DNA from: Tubiluchus corallicola
Taxonomy: Eukaryota; Priapulida; Priapulimorpha; Priapulimorphida; Tubiluchidae
DNA: 53,516 nucleotides
Direction of reading: 5' to 3'
Assembly (NCBI GenBank): GCA_030141605.1
Contig: JAQGDQ010001231.1
Coordinates: forward strand, 1-53,516
Shown: piece by piece, positions 45,215 through 53,516 of the stretch
How positions within the stretch are numbered: position 1 is the first letter of the stretch
How the letters are laid out: each line of letters starts with the position of its first letter
Position numbers and translations under genes: made by a program
Notes under the pieces: model-generated
The model's input: the letters and a program-made list of their open reading frames with translations, nothing else
The model's database searches: none
What the model was told of the DNA's origin: nothing

Positions 45215-48200
45215 TCATACTCGTATGTGAAACGTGCTGAAAGAAAAAAAATTATGCACCGAGCGGAATTTATTTTCTCTTTAAACTTAAGCCTAAATAA
45301 CTCTATCATAGATTATCTAGTATTATTTTCCTAGCTAGGATCTTACAAGTGCAACGAATTTATGTGTAATGTTCTTACGTCACAAACTCTGGCGATCGTG
45401 TTATCATGTGCTCAAATTCTATGAAAGACAGCCGTCCATCGCAATCCAAATCAGTTTCATCTAATATCTGTGAATAATGATAAAATTAAACCTACAGTTT
45501 GGCTTCGATTAGTTCAATAGTCATTTAAGTAGACGACACGCTGAAAATACTTTGCTTAGAGTGTTCTTGTCAATGTGCAGCTAGTGACATGCATTGACAG
45601 AAAAGGGACAAAGTAACTAACAATCTATTTGCCGTCAAAAATAATAAAATTATTTTTTTAGTTGAATACGTCTACAAAGGAAAACTAAAAACCAACGTTC
45701 TCGTACGTCGCTGTTTAAACAAATCATTTTTCTGTATAAATTAATCAGCGACTACGTCCATAAATGATGTGCAGAAAGACTATACATTTTGTGCGGTTAC
45801 CGATGATTTGCAAGCAATGCTCCAGACTTTCCGATAATCACCCTTCTGGCTTTTTGATACACTATTAATGTCAGCCTGGCATCGTACATCGTAACAGTTA
45901 ATTGTAACAATCAGCGTGTGTCACAATATCATAATTCATCACCTAATTACAAACACAGTAAGAAGATCAGCGTGTGTCACAATATCATAATTCATCACTT
46001 AATTACAAACACAGTAAGAAGATCAGCGTGTGTCACAATATCATAATTCATCACCTAATTACAAACACAGTAAGAAGATCAGCGTGTGTCACAATATCAT
46101 AATTCACCACTTAATTACAAACACAGTAAGAAGAATAGGTTAATTATGAGTCGTTGTCTCATACCTTGTCAATGACCATATCTATTTCATCTTGTTCAAG
46201 ATTGTCTTGGTTTGTTAGGCATCGAACCACCTTCTCCATGTCCTCTCTGCCTAGGTAGTTATCTTGGTCATAATCTTGAAAACAAACAGGTTAAAAAATT
46301 GCATGTTTGATCACCTAAAATCGCATAAAAATTGACAAGTGATATTACATAGTTATAGAATTTACATACGATACGGTTTTGTTACCAAATATATTGTAGC
46401 TATATTGCATAAAAGAATGAATGAATGAACCGATGGACGGACGAGTGAAGTGATATCAAAAGAAACGGACGAAATGAAAAATGTTTGTCTAAATTATCCT
46501 ACAGATTTTGATCTAATGATATGTAACTGTAGACAGCAATTTAAAGCTAAAAGCGCAGAATTTTTAAAAGCTGAGTTAACAGAAAACAGGCATGCATAAT
46601 AACTGGTGGCAGGCCTCTCCATACTGTAAAAACTTGAACAATATATTTTAAGTTAATAAACGCAACAAGAAAATCATTTCAATGTTTTTAAATGAAGCTG
46701 TTGTACATAATGCTCATTGGGATTGGTTACATTTGTAGACATTTATAGACGCAGTTTTTATTGACATTTAATACTTGGTATGAATTATATATAGGTTTGA
46801 TTTAGTGCTTACCATTAATTAATATGCATTCATTAACACTAAAAATTGTTTACCGTATATTCTGAAAGCATAATGGGCTTTTAGTTCCCGTGGCGCTTGG
46901 TCACTGAATACATTCAGCATGTCCAAAAAATCGTCGAAAGTCAAATTTCCTAATCGATCGGTGGAAAATACCTCACATATTCGTTGAGTAAATGGATTCT
47001 CCTAAACAAAACAAGAAATTCTTTCTGCACTGACATTAATGTTTATGATACATTCATGTTTGAACAGGAAAAATTATTTCGAACTTTCCCAATGTTCTGA
47101 CCGGACCAGGTAAAACAACAGCTGCAACAACAGACCAGACAAGACCAACCAGACGGGACCAGGCCAGAGCAGTTTTTATAATTGTCAAAACTTTGAGTGA
47201 TGCAGCATAATGCGGCATTAAGTGAACCTAAACAGTCATTTTAAACATTAATTTATTGTATTACCTTTAATTCTGGGATCTTTTTAAGATCGGCAGGAGA
47301 CAGTTTGGCTTGAACCTCATTTTCAGTGTCGTCCTTCATCCTCATGTCTTTCGGAACTATATCTGGCCTGAGATCACGAAATTTCTTGAAAGCACTGAAA
47401 TACAAAAAATTAAGCTGTACAGTAAAATCACGTGTAAGTCATTCAGTCTTATTACGTTTAAGTACAAAAAAGGAAGCAACAGTTTGAAAAACAAAAAGTA
47501 AATAAAATAATTTAACGTAAAACACAGGAATATTTCAGAAGGTCACTAAAAGTTAAAAAATAATAATAAAAAAACATTAACGATGTCTCTGTTTTACCTA
47601 TAAACATTATCTGTAGCTGAAGGTATTTGACTTCGAGGGCACTACACGGCACCGGCTCCGCTTGTTATTGCAAAACAGGCATGATTATCAACGCGATGTT
47701 TCGTGCTTATCATCGGCGTAGTGGTTTCAGTTTTTGTATTTTGGACTGCAGTTTTGACATGTACATACCTGCTGTGTTATGGGTGCAAAACGATTGCAAT
47801 TTGGAAATTCATGTTTATACAGCGAGTGGTTTCGAGTGCAGGTACTGGATATCTGATGGGCAGTTTCCTGCACTACCAGCAATGACATGAGGAGCAGTTG
47901 TCGGGAAGGACAATCTTCGAACCACAAGTGCCTCCACAATGGGATAGACCACGCAAGTGGACGTGTAGTTACTATTTAAGCTTTATGCACGAAGTTTTTG
48001 AACATCAATTTTCTACGTTCACTTGGGCGTTGTTCATAACACAAATTTTCAGTCCCTGCCATTGCTGTGACAAAATTTATGATAAAATTTCACTGTTTCT
48101 CAGCCTGCCTGTATGCTTTATGCTAGTTCGGGGACGAAGCATTAACTGTACAGGGCTGGGTAGTGTATAACGCCGGCGATGTGCCATTAGTGTTCTTCCC

Positions 48201-49325
48201 CATCCCTATATTACAATACTTTTATCCATTAAGAAGCCATTGGACGCTGGGATGTAATAGTTCTGTGATTCAGCAGGTGCTTTGTGCCATCTCAGTAGCT
48301 GTTCCGCTGGTACGGAGGACACACGAATAATCAGTAAGGCGAGTAGTGTTAATTTTTTGGCTTTTTATTGGATCAGAAAATCTGGATACATTCTTATTAA
48401 TGTTGGCCTATTATTTTGTTTCTTTCGTTCTTTAGCTCGACCAATTTTGTATTGTAACGCATTTTTTTTGCTTGGTCTCTAATATCTTTTCCCTAAACAA
48501 CGCTATTTTCTTTTCTTCCTGGGTAGTGTATAACGACGGCGATGTGCCATTAGTCTTGTTCCCCATCCCGATATTGCAATGCTTTTATTCATTACGAAGC
48601 TTTTATTCGTTACGACGCACGAAAAGATATCTGGCAAGAACGTTTTACTTTAATTTTCTGTTTTTGTCTATTTCTGCAATGCAGCCCCATCTACGTTCAT
48701 TACAATATTAATTTTTACTGCTTCGTAAGTTTGCAACAGCGATCCGCGAATAATGTGCGTATATTTCTGGGTTTGTTACCGGATGCATGGGGTTATTCCT
48801 GTCATAACTTCCATAATACTTAACTGAATAATAAATGTACTGCACTTTCTTATAATACATTTGTTATAAAACATGCGACTTGTCTATGCCGCTTTCCAGC
48901 AATTTTTTATATTGTAAGATGCAGCCTGTTTATTTGAATTCTGACGGAAGTACTATGATCATATTACTATCCGTTATTGCATAACACCCAATTTTATTAT
49001 CTTAGAGTATCTTTTTCTCTCTTCAGGTGGTTAGACAGTGTCACACCAAAAAGGAAGAAAAGAAAATAGCGTTTTTAAGGAAAAGATATTAGAGACTAAG
49101 CAGAAAAAATGCGTTACAATACAAAACTGATAAAAGCTAAAAAACGAAAGAAACAAAATAGTAGGCCAACATTAATAAGAATGTATCCAAATTTTCTAAT
49201 CCAATAAAAACCCAAAAGGTACACTACTCGCCTTACTGATTATATGTATGGATAGATAATCGAGTGATTTTGGACGAGTAACATACATACCTTAAAATTT
49301 CTTTCTTTGTAAAGAGAGTACAGTC
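45215..49325 (-). CDS. CIB-family EF-hand protein (calcium and integrin binding), first exon missing
   Basis: CIB proteins are calcium/magnesium-binding adaptors. CIB1 binds integrin tails and kinases, and CIB2 works with mechanotransduction channels. Six exons on the minus strand join in phase: 49325-49291, 47394-47265, 47001-46854, 46274-46165, 45467-45379 and 45236-45215. They give 177 residues of an expected 185-195. The first visible exon reads [11 protein letters not shown], the residues that follow the first exon in CIBs. Next come [37 protein letters not shown] and [10 protein letters not shown]-hand 3 has loop [12 protein letters not shown] (D at position 12, as in CIB1). EF-hand 4 has loop [12 protein letters not shown]. 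The C-terminus is EFVTTFHIRV, closest to CIB2/CIB3. A first exon with a myristoylation start was not found. A weak candidate (12-13 codons, donor CAG/GTAGTA) lies near 52668-52706. Confidence 0.9.
45910..46133. repeat. Minisatellite, four 56-bp units
   Basis: Units beginning ATCAGCGTGTGTCACAATAT start at 45910, 45966, 46022 and 46078. Units 1 and 3 read CACCTAATT, and units 2 and 4 read CACTTAATT, so the array probably grew by doubling a 112-bp dimer. It fills part of a CIB intron and ends about 30 bp from the next exon. Confidence 0.95.
48156..48600. repeat. Pair of direct repeats, about 82 bp
   Basis: CTGGGTAGTGTATAACG starts at 48156 and at 48519. Both copies continue through CGGCGATGTGCCATTAGT and a CCCCATCCC segment with about ten differences. 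The left arm of the foldback lies between them. Confidence 0.8.
48327..49243. mobile_element. Foldback structure with about 190-bp inverted arms
   Basis: The left arm (48327-48520) and right arm (49052-49243) are inverted copies of each other with roughly 85-90% identity. Shared words include ATACATTCTTATTAATGTTG, TTGTATTGTAACGCATTTTT and TCTCTAATATCTTTTCC. About 530 bp of unrelated sequence separates them. This looks like a foldback or MITE-like element, or a locally inverted duplication. No transposase frame and no clear target duplication were seen. Confidence 0.7.
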
Positions 49326-49874
49326 CTGTAAAAACAATTAAAATGTACATTTTATACATAATTCGCGTTCTTGTTTATTTCAGAGTGACTAGTTGTGACG
49401 CACATAGAACATAATACACTAGGTATCTATGATCTCTCTTTCCCATGTTTTCAACTCCACTGGTTTATGATGGTTTTATAAAATTGATTTACGGTTTCTG
49501 TTAGTGAATTGGCATACTCACTTCTATTATAATATTATATATAAAACTGTGACTTTCAGGTTGTTCGCAACTCGCCTTAGCATTGGTAGGATTTTATGTA
49601 TGTATGTTTAAATTTGCCGGGTATAAATGTTTTTGAATCGTCTCTTTTATCCGTCCGGACATAAAACGCTTCCATGACATTCAGTGTGTATTAAATCTTT
49701 GCACTGGACTGGGAATGATATGTGCAAACTTTAAGTGAACGTCATAGATTCTTTACTTCTTCCATTAGAAAGGAATGGAGAGAACAACTTGTTTGATGTA
49801 TTTGATGTCTTGTTTTATTAACTGTATATATTATATGTGTGCATGAATCTAGAATTTGCAATAAAGAATTATAT

Positions 49875-50121
<247 letters not shown>

Positions 50122-51060
50122 GTCCCTCTCCTTCTGTCTTTATCGTCACATACACACGCTCTCTTTCTCTCTCTTCCCCTCTGTCGCTCTATGTCTCTCT
50201 CCCTCCCCTTCTCTCCGTCTTCCCTCCTACTCTGCCACTCTTTATTTGAGCTTGCATTTGAAATCCAGTCCATAATTTCCTTGGGTTTTTCTTGCTTGAT
50301 TATTGCCTATGCATTTTTGTGTAGTACCAACCATTGAGAATTAATCGGCTATTATCTCACCAGTAATTGGTGATCGCAATGGACGTGGCTTAATATTGAT
50401 TCCAATCCTCGTTGCCATAGTTACAACGGTATAGGGGGTTTTGTAATTAGCCTTCTGACCACTGAGGCGATAAACCGTTTTTGTATTTCAAAAAGTTGCT
50501 AAGTGCTATTAAGCCCATAATGCAAAATCGATAAAAAATGTTTACGGTTTTACAAGCAGTAACTAACGCTTTTCAGACACGTTCTGAATTAATCAAAGCT
50601 AGTGCTGATCAAAATTATCAGTAATTTACTATCCATAGCATTTCAGCAGTTGGCAATATAGTAAAAAAATAATTATAGTTCTATCATATATGCTTACAGT
50701 CATAATACAATGCAATAATGAATAGGCTTAAACTAATTGTAGCGAAAATCGAACTATATCTTTTATAAAAAAAGTTACAGGTCCAGAAGAGCAACTAATT
50801 AGTAGTTATGCAAATAATATTGGCTTTTAATCAATGCGAAAAAATGTTCTCCTTTTTATCAAAATGTTGCACGTCACTGATAAAGAATTAAGTGCATACT
50901 ACACAAATTTAGGAAAATATTACGATGAATCACAGTTATCGCGAAAACAATGGCTCAAAGTCCGTTACTCACGCTTAGTATTACTTAGCGAGAAGTCTTT
51001 GATAATTAACAGTACTAAAGACTTTAGAGGGGTCGGGGACTACATCGATTCCCAGTTTAT

Positions 51061-51119
51061 GTTCTTCGCAAGGACTACTATACAACGTATATAGTTGTAT
51101 AGTAGTCCTTGGTTCTTCG
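51061..51119. repeat. 43-bp perfect palindrome flanked by an 8-bp direct repeat
   Basis: Arms of 18 bp (CAAGGACTACTATACAAC at 51069-51086 and its exact complement at 51094-51111) surround a 7-bp loop. GTTCTTCG occurs immediately on both sides, at 51061-51068 and 51112-51119. Confidence 0.9.
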
Positions 51120-51648
51120 TTAAATTTATCTATTTTTTTCAATTACATATATTAATGCTAGATAGTGAGAGTTACTATTTCTAAAGCCATTGTTGTTACA
51201 GCTAATCTAAGTCCTTAGTAAAAACAACCTTTTGTACAGTTTTTCAGAAAGTGCTATTGTAAACAGAGTAATTAGTAATAGATCTATTATTCAATTAGGA
51301 TATATAATTAGTTGCATCGTCTGGCTCTTTAGATTTAAAGAAGAAAAATCGTAATGGATTGTTTCACTTTGAACACGTCAATGCCAGTTTTAAGCGAATT
51401 CTTGTTCACTGAGGCGACTGTTGATTCTAATATATAGATGATGATTCTCAACTGAAGTTTTTCGATACCCTGGCTCTTTTGATTGAACGAAACGCTTCTT
51501 AAATAGTTCTCAGCATTTTTCGCGGACAAATTATGACAGCGTTAAAAAAATGCTTGGCAATAATGTTGTTAATATAATTAAGTTATTAATTTTAGGCACA
51601 TTTTATTATGTTTTCAGGTACTTTTTGGAGTTATGCAAAAGTTCCGGT

Positions 51649-51770
51649 CTCTCTGTCTCGCTCTTTCTCCCTCTTTCTCCCCTCTCCCTTTCTCTTAACC
51701 TCTCTCCCCGTCTCTATCTTGTTTCTCTTCCCCTCCCCCTTTCGCTCTCTCTTTCTGTATTTTAGATTGT
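51649..51770. repeat. Pyrimidine-rich (CT) low-complexity tract
   Basis: An interrupted CT-rich tract of about 120 bp with C and T runs. It ends just before CAGGGCCGTATTTAG. Confidence 0.85.
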
Positions 51771-52320
51771 CAGGGCCGTATTTAGACGAAGAGAGGCCCT
51801 AGGCTGCTCCACTTGTGAAGCCTATTCCAAAACACCGCCATCAATGAAGACTATGGAAGAATGGAAGAATTTTAAATTAATTTTGGTGAGGCGGACGACG
51901 ATGAATTCCGTAATTCACAATTCTTCCTTAAACATCAGATGATATTGCTAAATACCGCAGTTAATAAAAATGCACAAATGTTGATGTTAAAATAAACAGT
52001 GGCAAACTGCTATTTTTAACTCAAATAGACTTGTCAAATCTTACTTTTTTGTGAAATGGAACAAATTATTACATAATTAGCCACTAGAATTTGTTTAGCT
52101 CTTAATTTACCAACCTTGTTGTTGTGTTTCGTTTCGTATTTTACGGTAAGCAACGCATATTTTTATAAGTGATATGAGGCAAAAGATTTCGGGCATTGCG
52201 TGCTTTTTTGTCTGAGTTTCAGTTGACTATTTTCGTTGGCAAAACTTTAATAAAGCTGTATTTTTCTGTTAAGTTAAAGCAATCTACTCTTTAGCTTAAT
52301 TATACCCTAGAACTCGTCAC

Positions 52321-52323
<3 letters not shown>

Positions 52324-52401
<78 letters not shown>
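52324..52401. repeat. (TA)n microsatellite
   Basis: About 39 uninterrupted TA units, followed by a TTTTA-rich segment. Confidence 0.97.
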
Positions 52402-52402
<1 letters not shown>

Positions 52403-53039
52403 TCTTGTAATTTTTATTTATTTTATTTTATTTCATTTTAGTACTGTATTTGTATTTTATATGGTTTTAGTTACCGAAATAAAAATTAGATTTGAAACTT
52501 TTTTTGAAAACCGAGCTTTGCAAACATTTCGTAAATAAAAACAGAAATGTTTAGAAAATTTAATTAGACCACTAGTTTACTGTTATAATCTAGTTGTTAC
52601 AGTTATTGAGCTTACAAATTTTATTGCATAGCAAGTACAGTGTATTAATAAAACGGCCGTTACTACCTGATAGCGACAGATTGATATAATATAATGGTTT
52701 TTCATATCCTACCCCATTTTGAGGTACGGTAAAAGTATACGTTTAAACACCTATAATAATGCCAAAGCGTTTCTGATGATTAAATAAAAGGCTAACAGCT
52801 TAATTAACGTCAAGAGAGCCAAACTAGTGATGACATCACAACTGAAAATAATTTTCAGCAAACATTCCATGTTGCACTTGTTTGCGAAAGCGAAAATTGA
52901 AGTACAGTGCTACTCTAAAACATTCAGTGTGATATACAAAAATTCGGCAAATTTTAAGTTTAAAATTCAAATTTCAAGTTTACCCGTTATGAACATGAGC
53001 TCTTGAATCTGTGCACAATGTCTTAAATGAACACTTCTG

Positions 53040-53150
53040 GATTAAGAGGTACCGCACCTGCTTTAGTGCAAAGCGTTTCCAAGATGCCGGCGCTAGTGCC
53101 CATCTAACTAGCGAATTGCGAAATGCATGTAACAGCCAATAACCAGCCGG
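53040..53150 (-). repeat. Dispersed repeat, copy 2 (inverted)
   Basis: The reverse complement reads CATGCATTTCGCAATTCGCT, then TAGATGGGCACTAGCG and GGCATCTTGGAAACGC. It matches the copy near 1575-1680 with about 85% identity over the best 58 bp. Confidence 0.6.
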
Positions 53151-53516
53151 GCGAATGCAAATTTGGTTTGTATATCTAGTAATAATTCTTTCACGTAAGT
53201 CATTCTTGAAAAATTTTACAGGGTAGATTGTTTTGAACTATAATCTAAAATTGGGTGCGGTTGTCCTTTAAAGAAAATCTCTCATATGGCAAGCAATCTT
53301 CATGTGTTACATGCAGCTGATTATTGAAGTCCGTTACTAATGATATATGGGATGGAAACAATCATCAAGTTGAACTGTTCAGCTTTATGTCACTTTAGCA
53401 AAGTTAATGTTCAACACTAAATGAACTCACATCCAAATGCGCAAACATGACCCTGTGTTTATAACTTGAGTATGCCTGGTACAGTACGGTTTGATCATGT
53501 GTGACTGGTGTGCGGG

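Larger units (their letters stand above)
47395..49290 (-). other. CIB intron with repeat structures
   Basis: A 1.9-kb intron. It contains a direct repeat of about 82 bp (48156 and 48519) and a foldback structure (48327-49243). Open frames at 47627-48170 have no recognisable motif. Confidence 0.6.

Noticed and set aside
47627-48170. Overlapping plus-strand frames inside the CIB intron
   Set aside because: No motif, no splice logic, antisense to the CIB gene. Best explained by chance in AT-poor sequence.
52668-52706. Possible first coding exon of the CIB gene ending RYQ then GTAGTA
   Set aside because: Phase and donor fit, but the short peptide lacks the usual MG start and does not resemble known CIB N-termini. 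Probability of chance occurrence is high.

Overview
The window is intron-containing, AT-rich animal DNA from what is probably a bilaterian invertebrate. The evidence is spliced genes with GT/AG introns of about 0.1 to 5 kb, recognisable metazoan genes (CHTOP, PAIP2 and a CIB-family EF-hand gene), abundant LINE debris and a Ty3/gypsy-type endogenous retrovirus with an envelope gene. A lophotrochozoan such as a mollusc would fit, but the sequence alone does not prove it.

Layout, left to right. (1) 157-550: a 5'-truncated RTE-like LINE with a perfect 19-bp target-site duplication. (2) 1044-2344, minus: two exons of an unrecognised coiled-coil gene. (3) 7031-16605, plus: a six-exon CHTOP orthologue. 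Its 5.2-kb fourth coding intron contains, on the opposite strand, a complete four-exon gene (12439-14494) for a 190-residue secreted protein that I do not recognise. (4) 19424-23845, minus: a four-exon PAIP2 orthologue convergent with CHTOP. It has a PAM1-like acidic segment and two PAM2-like motifs. Its introns hold a perfect 286-bp tandem duplication, a short interstitial TTAGGG stretch and a 34-bp repeat that includes a splice donor. (5) 23846-28612: mostly intergenic, with a degenerate LINE tail.

(6) 28613-44460: a decayed EN-RT LINE on the plus strand, interrupted at 31009-43933 by a 12.9-kb LTR retroelement on the minus strand. The LTRs are about 1.33 kb and roughly 99.3% identical. The element has a tRNA-His-like primer binding site, gag, pol (protease, RT, RNase H, integrase), an env with a furin-type site and transmembrane anchor, and a polypurine tract. 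The LINE reading frame resumes exactly on the far side, next to a run of three Ns. (7) 45215-49325, minus: a CIB-family gene lacking its first exon, with a 4 x 56-bp minisatellite and a 0.9-kb foldback structure in its introns. (8) 49326-53516: no gene recognised. It holds long CT, CTCA and AT microsatellites, a 43-bp palindrome flanked by an 8-bp direct repeat, and one of two inverted copies of a dispersed repeat.

Two neighbouring host genes act in mRNA metabolism: CHTOP in nuclear mRNA export and arginine-methylation-linked chromatin work, PAIP2 in translational control through poly(A)-binding protein. Nothing visible shows co-regulation. The strongest candidates for something undescribed are the secreted gene nested in the CHTOP intron and the apparently intact env-bearing element nested in a LINE.
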